A stretch of 11,010 bases of DNA from Baffinella frigidus (lineage: Eukaryota; Cryptophyceae; Cryptomonadales; Baffinellaceae), in assembly GCA_026770585.1 (NCBI GenBank), contig MU646554.1, positions 521,590 through 532,599 on the forward strand. The letters run 5' to 3'. Each line of letters begins with the position of its first letter. The stretch's first letter is position 1. Positions 1 through 5,933 of this stretch are shown piece by piece. Position numbers and translations under genes: made by a program. The notes beneath the pieces are model-generated. The model searched no databases. It was not told the origin of the DNA and saw only the letters and a program-made list of their open reading frames with translations.

Positions 1-96
1 AATGCCCAGTAGGATCATACGCCCTACGGTAGGGCCCTAGGACCTGCCTAGGACCTCTTGTGGGTCAATTTTGACCGGCTGGCCACTTAAGGGATA
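1..96 (-). mobile_element. Family B MITE, cut by the window edge
   Basis: The right end is the family B terminus (CTGGCCACTTAAGGGATA, 79-96). The interior carries the family's conserved blocks: GCCCTACGGTAGGGCCCTAG, a GGACCTGCCTAGGACCTCTT block and a TTGACC block. Comparison with the complete copies at 2151-2257 and 7822-7926 shows the first ~10 bases already lie in the opposite terminus, so only about a dozen bases are lost off the window. It has no coding capacity. Confidence 0.8.
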
Positions 97-387
97 CAAA
101 AGTGTGTTGGCTTCGCTGGACAGTTCGACCCAGAAATCCGGTCGAAATGACGGTTAATAAGAAGCCTTTTGTGTCGAGAAGTTGTTAACTAGCACCACGC
201 AAATAAATAGACCAATCTCCGAAGCGCAAGTGTGTGGTATAGCAGGTCCAAACATTCCGCATTGTTGCGGCGGTGGGCTATTGACTCAGAAATGGTTTTC
301 GGTACAAATCTGGTACAAATATCGGCAACCAACTTGAGGAGAATTCGCGTTTGTGACCTGGCGTGGACATGTGGCAGGTCCACTTAA
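97..387. other. Unassigned stretch
   Basis: No convincing gene or repeat is seen here. A minus-strand frame of 64 codons (189-383) has no recognisable domain and no compositional support, and I regard it as chance. The segment CCACTTAAGGGAT at 380-392 matches a family B terminus and may be a relic end. Confidence 0.4.
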
Positions 388-456
388 GGGATGTTCGCCA
401 CTTATGGCAGGTCCAAGATGACTTATGGGATGTTCGCCACTTATGACAGGTCGAAG
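388..456. repeat. Direct repeat pair, 30 bp, period 39
   Basis: The 30-bp segment at 388-417 starts GGGATGTTCGCCACTTATGG. It recurs at 427-456 with two substitutions (GGCAGGTCC against GACAGGTCG). The first copy begins inside a sequence resembling a B terminus. Confidence 0.75.
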
Positions 457-516
457 CTGTCAGAGCAGGATCGGAAGCTTGCGCTCCAGGACGTTGCCGA
501 CCGCCGTGTGACCCCC

Positions 517-597
517 CCCTAAACCCTAAACCCTAAACCCTAAACACTAAACCCTTAACCCTAAACCCTTAACCCTAAACCCTAAACTCGAAACCCC
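517..597. repeat. Interstitial telomere-type repeat (CCCTAAA)n
   Basis: About ten units of CCCTAAA, several degenerate (CACTAAA, CCTTAACCCTAAA), preceded by a run of C. This is the TTTAGGG-type telomere motif read on the C-rich strand. Degeneracy and the flanking unique sequence show it is interstitial, not an active chromosome end. A second block at 7221-7262 has the opposite orientation. Confidence 0.9.
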
Positions 598-633
598 GCT
601 CTTACCCTGACGGCAGAGAGGCGGTTTTCTGCT

Positions 634-711
634 CTTAAGTTGAAAAGTTGACAAAACCACTTGAGTTGAAAAGTTGACACAGCCACTTAAGTTGAAAAGT
701 TGACACAGCCA
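634..711. repeat. 26-bp tandem repeat, three units
   Basis: Three consecutive 26-bp units at 634-659, 660-685 and 686-711, each containing AGTTGAAAAGTTGACA followed by an (A/C)A(A/G)CCA end. Units 2 and 3 differ at one position; unit 1 is more diverged. The unit itself holds the internal duplication AGTTGA/AGTTGAC. Confidence 0.9.
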
Positions 712-732
712 CGTTAATAGGGTAACGGACTG

Positions 733-853
733 AAAATGGGGTTGTTGCGCCTACGGTATTACCTACGATAGGCCGTAGGGTTTTTCGTAGGAGCCCCCCT
801 AGGCCCCTACGGCCTACCGTAGTCAATACCGTAGGCTCAACTACCCCATTTTT
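733..853. mobile_element. Family I fold-back (MITE-like)
   Basis: The left arm (733-780: AAAATGGGGT, GCCTACGGTATT, TAGGCCGTAGG) is complementary to the right arm (~803-853: CCTACGGCCTACCGTAGTCA, AATACCGTAGGC, ACCCCATTTTT) with few mismatches. The loop is about 20 bp, around GCCCCCCTAGGC. The transcript or single strand would fold into one long hairpin. No second copy is visible, so calling it mobile is inference from the structure. Confidence 0.65.
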
Positions 854-1025
854 CGATCCTATGAACGTTCAACCGCGTACGATGTTGAACAAGTGAAATG
901 CAGAGGTATTGGAAACTCGAACGAGGGCCTGGGAAACAAGGGTTTCTCGAAAGCCATCTTATCAACCGACGTTTCGACCCGATTCCTAGTCGACATTTTC
1001 TGCGAAGCCCACTATGTCTAGTGGC

Positions 1026-1173
1026 CTCTGTCCCACTTCAATTTGGGCTCGCCATTGTTTCGCCCCCCCCGGAAATTTCACAGGTAAATTTCATGGGGGG
1101 GGGGGTCAAAATTTACCTGTGAAATTTCGGGGGGGTCAAAATCATGGCGAGCCCAAATCCAAGTGGGACAGAG
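1026..1173. mobile_element. Family D fold-back MITE with G/C tracts
   Basis: The left arm begins CTCTGTCCCACTT and continues TTGGGCTCGCCAT, a C-run, GAAATTTCACAGGTAAATTT. The right arm is its reverse complement, ending AAGTGGGACAGAG. Arms are ~65 bp with few mismatches and a very short loop containing a 12-G run. CTAG lies near both ends (1018-1021 and 1173-1176) but not symmetrically, so the target duplication is unclear. There is one copy in the window. Confidence 0.75.
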
Positions 1174-1418
1174 CTAGTATGTGGAGGGGATCCTCGAATG
1201 CAAGAACCCACGCAACCGTAAGAGCATTTGGTAGGCCTGACCCTGGAGCTTTAGGGGGGTTCTATTTGGGGGAGGGGGGGGGGGGCTTGTGTTCGAGATA
1301 CTCAATTTCGGCCGCTGGAGGAAGATTGAAGCTAGGAAGATTGAAGTCGTGATAGCGAGATAGCTTGGACCGGGCCGAGAGACGTTTTGAGCCGAAAGAC
1401 GTCAGGTCTTGCCACCGC
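1174..1418. other. Unassigned stretch with G-rich tract
   Basis: No gene is recognised. 1251-1287 has runs of six, five and twelve G (GGGGGG, GGGGG, G12) that could form a G-quadruplex on the + strand. 1319-1347 holds a short repeat, GAAGATTGAAG twice. The plus-strand frame spanning 1014-1352 is mostly fold-back D and is not credible as a gene. Confidence 0.4.
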
Positions 1419-1546
1419 TACAGGGGTACCTATCTCATAAGAAAGCGCCACCCCCCCCCTAGAACCACCACAGAACCCTAGGCATGGTCCTACTGTAGGG
1501 TCCTAGCTAGGGGGTGGCGCTTTCTTCAGAGCGAAGTACCTCTGTA
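1419..1546 (+). mobile_element. Family A MITE, copy 1
   Basis: The left terminus TA-CAGGGGTACCTATCTCATAAG and the right terminus (TTCAGAGCGAAGTACCTCTG-TA) are imperfect inverted repeats bounded by TA. The core has the family's asymmetric order (CCACCACAG...CTAGGCATGG...CCTACTGTAGGG), which sets orientation as plus. The termini start CAG and contain ACCTCG in better copies, as pogo/Tigger-type (Tc1/mariner) ends do. Followed by a short repeat, ATTTTCTGAAGG, at ~1559 and ~1584. Confidence 0.85.
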
Positions 1547-1715
1547 GAAGTGGGTTTATTTTCTGAAGGTGTGTGTGTTGCTCATTTTCTGAAGGGGTGT
1601 GCGTTTGCAGGGGCGGAATGGGGTGACGTGGATGATGTAGCGAAGGCGCGGGATGAGTTGTGATGTATCTGGCATGAATCAATCTCTCACGTCCTTTCTC
1701 TCTCTCGCTCTCGCC

Positions 1716-1745
1716 CGCGAGCGCGCGCGCGCGCGCGCGCTCGCG
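1716..1745. repeat. Perfect 30-bp (GC)n palindrome
   Basis: CGCGA, ten GC dinucleotides, then TCGCG form a perfect 30-bp palindrome of nearly pure alternating purine-pyrimidine. Such tracts are known to adopt Z-DNA under negative supercoiling or extrude as cruciforms. It sits inside a pyrimidine-rich tract. Confidence 0.9.
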
Positions 1746-1912
1746 CTATCCCGCACTTTCTTCCTCTCCCTCTCTATCTCCCTCTCCATCCCTCCTTATT
1801 GCTCTCCCTATCCCTCCCTATCCCTCCCTATCCCTCCCTATCCCTTCCTCCTTCCCTCCCGCCCTCTTGACCACTCTCCCCCCCCACACATACACACCCC
1901 ACCCCCTCTCTG
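1746..1912. repeat. Pyrimidine-rich simple sequence, TATCCCTCCC units
   Basis: CT-rich low-complexity DNA. 1805-1845 contains four exact CCCTATCCCT-type units of about 10 bp. No coding potential is assigned: the 109-codon plus-strand frame across it is Ser/Leu/Pro low complexity. Confidence 0.85.
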
Positions 1913-1929
1913 TACAGGGTTGTGGGACC

Positions 1930-2050
1930 TACAGGGGAACCTCGCTCATAAGAAACCGCCCCCCCCTAGGATCCTACTGTAGGACCATGCCTAGGTCCTA
2001 TGGTGGTCCTAGGGGGGGGGGCGCTTTCTTATGAGCGAGGTACCCCTGTA
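1930..2050 (-). mobile_element. Family A MITE, copy 2 (inverted)
   Basis: Complete element: TA-CAGGGGAACCTCGCTCATAAG on the left and its complement, CTTATGAGCGAGGTACCCCTG-TA, on the right. Both arms extend into GAAACCGCCCC / GGGGCGCTTTC. The asymmetric core reads CCTACTGTAGGACCATGCCT then CCTATGGTGG, the reverse of copy 1. One mismatch in the left arm (GAACC for GTACC). Confidence 0.92.
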
Positions 2051-2150
2051 CGGTTGGTCTATTCCTGGGAGCCTAGAAAATTCTTGGGGAAGTTGTCTCT
2101 CCTTGGTTTCAAGCAGCCCCACTGTCCCTTTCCTTTCTTTTCTGCACACA

Positions 2151-2257
2151 TATCCCTTAAGTGGCCAGGCAGTCAAAAAATTGACGGCCAAGAGGTCCCA
2201 GGCAGGTCCTAGGGCCCTACGGTAGGGCGTAAGCGCTTACTGGCCACTTAAGGGATA
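2151..2257 (+). mobile_element. Family B MITE, complete copy
   Basis: 107 bp bounded by perfect 18-bp inverted termini TATCCCTTAAGTGGCCAG / CTGGCCACTTAAGGGATA apart from one base (CTTACTGG side). Order inside: TTGACGGCCAAGAGGTCC, CAGGCAGGTCCTAGG, GCCCTACGGTAGGGC. This is the best reference copy for family B. TA is present at both outer ends, consistent with a TA target duplication. No protein encoded. Confidence 0.9.
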
Positions 2258-2468
2258 TCTGGGGATAAATCCCCCCTAGGAGTAGTTCGAGTGACTTTAC
2301 ACAAGTCACGTCCCCTAGGACCACATTAGACCAAATGTACACATTCGGCCCCGCCGGAGATATCTCCGAGCGGTTGGCTGGATCTCCTTTCCTCAGTGAA
2401 GACTTACTCGCACACGATCCATGTGTGTCTCGAGCGCCCGAGCGGAGCCCTTCCGCCAGAGGATACTG
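2258..2468. other. Unassigned stretch with small palindromes
   Basis: No gene recognised. It contains a hairpin, GTGACTT-TACAC-AAGTCAC (~2290-2308), and the 12-bp palindrome GGAGATATCTCC (2356-2367). CCGAGCGGTTGGC just after resembles a tRNA D-arm, but no acceptor stem, anticodon arm or T-arm follows, so it is not called as tRNA. Confidence 0.4.
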
Positions 2469-2523
2469 CAGAGGTACCTCGCTCATAAGGAGCCGCGCGC
2501 CCCCCACGGCACCACCGTAGGGC
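2469..2523 (+). mobile_element. Family A MITE, 3'-truncated half
   Basis: The left arm (GAGGTACCTCGCTCATAAGG, then a C-run) and the start of the core (CACCACCGTAGGGCC) are present. The sequence then passes directly into a family B element at 2526. The right half of A is not found beyond that B, so insertion of B was accompanied or followed by loss of the A right arm. Confidence 0.8.
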
Positions 2524-2525
2524 CA

Positions 2526-2633
2526 TATCCCTTAACCGCCCATAAGACGAATCTCCACCCCAACTCGCCCTAGGCGGGTCCTAGCTAGGGCCCTACTGTA
2601 GGGCGTGTGAGCCTCCTGGGCACTTAAGGGATA
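2526..2633 (+). mobile_element. Family B MITE abutting a broken A
   Basis: Bounded by TATCCCTTAA on the left and CACTTAAGGGATA on the right. The core CGGGTCCTAGCTAGGGCCCT-ACTGTAGGGCGTGTGAG matches other B copies. The left inner terminus is diverged (CCGCCCATAAG instead of GTGGCCAG). 108 bp. Confidence 0.82.
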
Positions 2634-2653
2634 CGGACGAGGCGTGAGAGCTC

Positions 2654-2776
2654 TACAGGGGTACCTCGCTCATAAGAAACTGCCCCCCTCCCCTAGGGCC
2701 ACCGTAGGGGCTTGGGCATGGGCCTACTGTAGGGTCCTAGGGGGGGCTGGTTTCTTATGAGCGAGGTACCCCTGTA
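2654..2776 (+). mobile_element. Family A MITE, copy 4 (complete)
   Basis: TA-CAGGGGTACCTCGCTCATAA on the left and a perfect complement on the right, TA at both ends, 123 bp. Core CCACCGTAGGGGCTTGGGCA then CCTACTGTAGGGTCCTAGG, plus orientation. It forms the first part of a tandem duplication with 2875-3063. One of the best preserved family A copies. Confidence 0.93.
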
Positions 2777-2874
2777 GCTAGCAGCCCGTAACGAACCTGA
2801 AGGGCGGATCGTTCCCTGCCCACTACGGTCCTACGAATTAGTAGGATCTACATGTAGGATCCTACGAAGCTTCG
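2777..2874. repeat. Duplicated spacer, copy 1, with stacked palindromes
   Basis: This 98-bp spacer recurs at 2978-3063. It starts GCTAGCAGCCCGTAAC and ends in a 49-bp block identical in both copies (2826 onward aligned at GTCCTACGAATTAG). The block holds TCCTAC-GAATTA-GTAGGA (2829-2846), CTACATGTAG (2848-2857) and GTAGGATCCTAC (2854-2865). The middle differs by a ~12-bp length change. Confidence 0.88.
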
Positions 2875-2977
2875 TACAGGGGTACCTCGCTCATAAGAAA
2901 CTGCCCCCCCCCCTAGGACCACCGTAGGACCCTAGGCGTATGCCTACTGAAGGGTCCTCGGGGGGGCTACCCCTGTA
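2875..2977 (+). mobile_element. Family A MITE, copy 5, right arm deleted
   Basis: The left arm and core are intact (CCACCGTAGGACCCTAGGCG, CCTACTGAAGGGTCC). The right arm jumps from GGGGGGG straight to CTACCCCTGTA, lacking about 20 bp (the GGTTTCTTATGAGCGAGG part). The outer six bases and the TA remain. A deletion inside one hairpin arm suggests slippage or repair at the fold. Confidence 0.88.
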
Positions 2978-3063
2978 GCTTGCAGCCCGTAACCACCCCG
3001 TTCCCAGCCCGCTAGGGTCCTACGAATTAGTAGGATCTACATGTAGGATCCTACGAAGCTTCG
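2978..3063. repeat. Duplicated spacer, copy 2
   Basis: Second copy of the 2777-2874 spacer, starting GCTTGCAGCCCGTAAC and ending in the same palindrome block and AAGCTTCG. Together with the A copy before each spacer, the duplicated units are 2654-2874 and 2875-3063. Confidence 0.88.
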
Positions 3064-3257
3064 CGCGCGTCTACAGGGCGTAGGCCGAGCAACCCAAGTG
3101 TGAGCCTCGGTCGGACAGGTGATGAGCCTCAGTGGTTGACTAATGAAGGTAAGTTATCTCTCGCTTGAGTGTCGGGCCTTGGCCGGCGTTGATTGACACG
3201 AAGACCAAGGCACGACAGCGTCAAGCGTCACCAGGGGGCACGAGAGGTGCATGGTGT

Positions 3258-3355
3258 GAGCCTCGGTCGGACAGGTGACGAGCCTCGGTCGGACAGGTGA
3301 CGAGCCTCGGTCGGACAGGTGACGAGCCTCGGTCGGACAGGTGACGAGCCTCGGT
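3258..3355. repeat. 22-bp satellite, 4.5 units
   Basis: Four identical 22-bp units (3258, 3280, 3302, 3324) plus a 10-bp partial at 3346. The repeat contains CGGACAGGTGACGAGCCTCG. An isolated diverged unit lies at ~3100-3125. The period is not a multiple of three and frames through it are low complexity, so it is not coding. The core is related to the 25-bp array at 10281-10430 in the opposite orientation. Confidence 0.95.
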
Positions 3356-3441
3356 GGCGTGGGCTGTGCGGGGCACTACGAAGCTTGGTAGCCCGAGACA
3401 ACCGCCGTGGTAACATCAAGGGGAAACATTATATTGTATTT

Positions 3442-3475
3442 TGACCCAAGAGCATTGACCCACGAGCATTTTGAC
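3442..3475. repeat. 14-bp tandem repeat relic
   Basis: GACCCAAGAGCATT followed by GACCCACGAGCATT and then a partial TTGACCCA. Two units with one substitution, immediately left of family A copy 6. Confidence 0.75.
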
Positions 3476-3482
3476 CCATAAA

Positions 3483-3622
3483 TACAGGGGTACCTCGCTC
3501 ACAAGAAACCGCCTCCCCCTAGGACCCTACAGTAGGGCTACGCCTAGGTTCCTATAGTGGTCCCAGGGGGACCTAAAGGGGGGGGCGGTTTCTTGTGAGC
3601 GAGGTAGGATCCTATCCCTGTA
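3483..3622 (-). mobile_element. Family A MITE, copy 6 with small insertions
   Basis: TA-CAGGGGTACCTCGCTCACAA left; right arm TTGTGAGCGAGGTA, then an extra GGATCCTA, then TCCCTGTA. A base change in the left arm (CTCACAAG for CTCATAAG) is matched by the complementary change on the right (CTTGTGAG), so the arms have stayed paired. Core is in minus orientation (CCTACAGTAGGGCTACGCCT, CTATAGTGGTCCC) with an extra GGGGGACCTAAAGG near the right arm. Confidence 0.9.
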
Positions 3623-3824
3623 CTTTGAATAGTACTATTAAACCAAACGTGTAGTAATTCTGATGGAAATCCATTTCATAGATTATAAGTGTTTTCATGT
3701 GAGATTGTCTCCTGTCTCTTGTGTGGTGAGACAGGATTGGGAGGCGATTTTCGTGTAATGCTACACAAAGCACCAAAACACCACCTACACCGACGTGGGT
3801 TCCGGTGTGTGTGTGCGCGCGAAA

Positions 3825-3865
3825 CATCTTCTTCTTCTTCTTTATTACTCTCGATACAGGTCCTA
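3825..3865 (+). repeat. Family J dispersed repeat, plus copy
   Basis: A CTT-rich run followed by TATTACTCTCGATACAGGTC and CTA (23 bp, 3843-3865). The same 23 bp occur exactly on the minus strand at 9675-9697, again next to a CTT/GAA run. The flanks beyond differ. Confidence 0.8.
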
Positions 3866-3908
3866 CCTCTTCCGGCTTCTGCCGCGATCCTCTGTACAGG
3901 GGGGCGTG

Positions 3909-4000
3909 ATGTGATCCGAAAAGAAGCATGGCCCTTCTACAGGACAAGTTCCGGTGTCCGCCTATGTTGGGAGCTCGAAGAACCTCAAGGACCTAAAGGT
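3909..4000 (+). repeat. Family C short dispersed repeat, copy 1
   Basis: Starts ATGTGATCCGAAAAGAAGCA, continues through GTTCCGGTGTCCGCCTATGT and TGGGAGCTCGAAGAACCT, and ends in tandem ACCTAAAGG-type units. It shares its longer left end with the copy at 8239. The element is not palindromic. It could be a SINE-like retroposon with a short tandem tail, but clear pol III A and B boxes are not seen. Translated in one frame it gives SSGVRLCWELEEPQGPKG. Confidence 0.8.
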
Positions 4001-4065
4001 TTAACTCATATTCCCCATTGAGGATCAAGACCGAAGACCGACCTCGGCTGCAGAGGGGAAAACTC

Positions 4066-4261
4066 TGCAGGGGTACCTCGCTCAATAAGAAAACGCCCCC
4101 CCCTAGGACCCTGCAGTAGCCCTAGGCCTGGGGCCCTATGGTGGGAATGGCTTTTCTGCAGAACCAGTTCCTGTGTCCGCCTTTGTTGGGAGCTCGAACA
4201 ACCTAAAGGACCTAAAGGTCCTAGGAGGTGGGCGTTTTTTTAAGAGCGAGGTACCCCTGTA
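4066..4261 (-). mobile_element. Family A MITE, copy 7, interrupted by family C
   Basis: The left arm CAGGGGTACCTCGCTCAATA (with TG instead of TA outside it) and the right arm TAAGAGCGAGGTACCCCTG-TA bracket a minus-orientation core (CCTGCAGTAGCCCTAGGCCT, CCCTATGGTGG). A ~75-bp family C copy splits the core before GTCCTAGG. The arms are diverged, suggesting an older copy. Confidence 0.85.
4145..4219 (+). repeat. Family C copy 2, nested in A
   Basis: GAATGGCTTTTCTGCAGAAC, TCCTGTGTCCGCCTTTGTTG, GGGAGCTCGAACAACC, then two ACCTAAAGG units joined to the host's GTCCTAGG. The left part is shorter than copy 1. Position is the loop side of the host hairpin. The junction on the tail side shares AGG/CCTA with the host, so the exact border is uncertain by several bases. 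Confidence 0.8.
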
Positions 4262-4309
4262 TGTTGTTGAATTCATTTAGCGTGCTTGCCCGTCGCGCCG
4301 AGAGTATTG

Positions 4310-4423
4310 TACAGGGGTACCTCGCGCATAAGAAAACAGCCCCCCCCTAGGACTATCGTAGGGCCCCAGGCACAGGCCTACGGTAGGCTCAAGGCGTTTT
4401 CTCATGAGCGAAGTACCCCTGTA
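4310..4423 (+). mobile_element. Family A MITE, copy 8
   Basis: TA-CAGGGGTACCTCGCGCATAA left; CTCATGAGCGAAGTACCCCTG-TA right. Core CTATCGTAGGGCCCCAGGCA then CCTACGGTAGGCTC, plus orientation. The right arm lacks the CCTAGGGGGGGCG block seen in other copies, so it is about 10 bp shorter. Confidence 0.9.
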
Positions 4424-5100
4424 GAATTCGGGTTGGCTTGGATTTTTTCTGGGCCGGGTCGGGCAAAAGTGAGGGAAGTTCTTACGAAATCGGAACTCGT
4501 AAAACCTTGTTCGGCAGCATCTGCGCCAGGCGCGAACTACTGGGTCGCGAACCCAGACTTTGTGGGTCTTTCCACTTATTGACACTTATTGACTTTATTC
4601 GAAATTGAAATGCACGGTGCAAGAATTGAGGCGAGGATAGAAAAATATCTGGGAAATGCACTAGTAGCATTTTCCTACCCAAGAAACTGCCACTACCCAT
4701 ATTGGGGAAGTCCATCAGAGGCAGAAATCCATAAGGAAGCCCAGCCCCCCGATGGCTCCCCGCAGAGCACCCCGTTGTGTGAGGGCCTCTGCCTATTCCA
4801 TACACAGTTGCCCCCGTGCACGTTCCTTCGAGCGGATGGCAGGTGGGGCAAAAATGTGTGAACCACTCTCCTTGCAGGCCAGGCAAGGAAAGTAGAAATC
4901 CCCTCCACCACCTAGGCCCCCACATTGCATGGTGAGAAAAAGCCCTTCGATGGTGTCTACCCCCACCTCAAGGTCCCCTGTTTGGTCTCAGTCAGATCAT
5001 AGTGATGGGACCACTGAGACCGCGCCCATCAAGCTGCAGAGCGACCCCAGGTCTCCTCCTCGTAAGTTGCCGACTCATGTCCCTACCCGTGCGGTACTCA
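4424..5100. other. Unassigned stretch, ~680 bp
   Basis: No gene is recognised. The longest open frame is 147 codons on the minus strand (4482-4925). Its product has no motif I know, is Gly/Pro/Ser/His-rich in patches, and overlaps equally long frames on the other strand, so I do not call it. Small structures: ACTTATTGAC twice in tandem (4574-4593), a near-palindrome GGAAATGCACTAGTAGCATT (4651-4670 region), and GGTCTCAGT...ACTGAGACC (~4985-5023). A highly diverged element or an exon cannot be excluded. Confidence 0.4.
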
Positions 5101-5155
5101 GGACAGCATCCTACAGGGGTATGAGGCGCCTTTCCCCATTTTTTTTGAACCTTGG

Positions 5156-5193
5156 GGGACGTAACTTCGAGGGACGTAACTTCGAGGGACGTG
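5156..5193. repeat. 15-bp tandem repeat, 2.5 units
   Basis: GGGACGTAACTTCGA at 5156-5170 and 5171-5185, followed by a partial GGGACGTGAAC unit. Confidence 0.88.
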
Positions 5194-5248
5194 AACATCA
5201 GAGCAGCTGTAGCGTTCGTACGTCCGTTAGGAACACTCCCGAAAAACA

Positions 5249-5322
5249 CTAAAAATGTCATCTTTACCACACGCTACGTGTGGTAAAGACGACGCTGCGT
5301 GTGGTAGAAGATGCGTTTTTAG
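5249..5322. repeat. Family H palindrome with perfect internal hairpin
   Basis: TCTTTACCACACG (5261-5273) and CGTGTGGTAAAGA (5277-5289) pair perfectly over 13 bp with a 3-base loop. A second, larger pairing is possible between 5249-5274 (CTAAAAATGTCATC...) and 5296-5322 (...GAAGATGCGTTTTTAG), using a third arm copy, CGTGTGGTAGAAGA. These alternative folds look like the terminus of a fold-back element. Confidence 0.85.
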
Positions 5323-5576
5323 TCTGTATAATTATAAAAACCACACGTCCTCATCACGAATCACACTTTGCTGACTTGGAGTGTGCGCATGGGGACATGC
5401 AGAAGGCATGGATCAAATTGGGTCGCAAAAGTTGTCACAAAAATTGGTACGCATCTCGTAGAAGATGCGTTTTTAGTCTGTAAAAATCACACGTCCTCAT
5501 CACGAATCACACTTTGCTGACTTGGGAGTGTGCTCATGTGGACATGCAGACGGCATGGATCAAATTGGGTCGCAAA
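5305..5576. repeat. Family H tandem duplication, period 154
   Basis: Unit 1 (5305-~5430) and unit 2 (5459-5576) share TAGAAGATGCGTTTTTAGTC, CACACGTCCTCATCACGAAT, CACACTTTGCTGACTTGG, GTGTGC, GGACATGCAGA and GGCATGGATCAAATTGGGTC. They differ by small indels, including an ATAATTATAA insertion in unit 1. The duplicated DNA is AT-richer than the gene that follows. Confidence 0.9.
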
Positions 5577-5686
5577 TGGGTTTGATCAAATTTGATTCAA
5601 CAAAATGATGACCAGGTACGTAGTCATCAGTCACGAGGGCAGCTGTCTATTTTTTTGACCTGGTCCGTGGCGACCTCGGAGCTCAT

Positions 5687-5718
5687 TGCATGTCCCCATG
5701 CGCACACTCCGAGTCAGC
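5687..5718 (-). repeat. Family H inverted arm
   Basis: This 32-bp segment is the reverse complement of 5370-5401 (GCTGACTTGGAGTGTGCGCA, then TGGGGACATGCA) with one mismatch. It makes a large fold-back from 5370 to 5718 enclosing the second H unit. GACCAGGT (~5609) and ACCTGGTC (~5657) form another complementary pair inside. Confidence 0.88.
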
Positions 5719-5745
5719 AACCGAATTTAAAAGGACCTACACCTG

Positions 5746-5763
5746 TTCGCGCCCGGGCGCGAA
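5746..5763. promoter_or_regulatory. 18-bp palindrome with two E2F-like half-sites
   Basis: TTCGCGCCCGGGCGCGAA is a perfect palindrome 171 bp before the gene's start codon. Each half reads TTCGCGCC, which fits the E2F/DP recognition pattern TTSGCGC known from plants, animals and many algae. This suggests, but does not prove, cell-cycle-linked transcription of the gene at 5934. The transcription start is not identifiable. Confidence 0.45.
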
Positions 5764-5933
5764 GGGGTTCTTGTTCTCCCCAAATCCTCCTCCCGATCGT
5801 GAAAGGGAAACGATAAGCGTTGCAGGTATCCGATCATCCGAACAACCGAACGGAGGGCCCATCTGCGCATCGATTCTGTTGCAGAGCAGCCCCTCCTCGC
5901 AACGCGAGGATCTAACGGAAGAAGCTAGTCGCG

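Noticed and set aside
1014-1352. 112-codon plus-strand frame
   Set aside because: It mostly crosses fold-back D and poly-G runs; the predicted product is Gly-rich with no domain.
2350-2440. tRNA gene suggested by CCGAGCGGTTGGC
   Set aside because: Only a D-arm-like string is present. No acceptor stem, anticodon stem or GGTTCGANTCC T-arm follows at the right distance.
3258-3355. CRISPR array
   Set aside because: The units are directly tandem with no spacers, and the setting is eukaryotic. The same applies to 10281-10430.
4310-4423. Rho-independent terminator or bacterial attenuator reading of the A hairpins
   Set aside because: The hairpins are terminal inverted repeats of a dispersed family with TA borders, and no T-run or upstream bacterial gene is associated with them.
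4482-4925. 147-codon minus-strand open frame
   Set aside because: The product has no recognisable motif, opposite-strand frames of similar quality overlap it, and there is no compositional contrast with its surroundings. A diverged exon remains possible.
5111-5120. Additional family A end (TACAGGGGTA)
   Set aside because: Only 10 bp match; the next bases (TGAGGCGCC) differ from CCTCGCTC, and no opposite arm is nearby.
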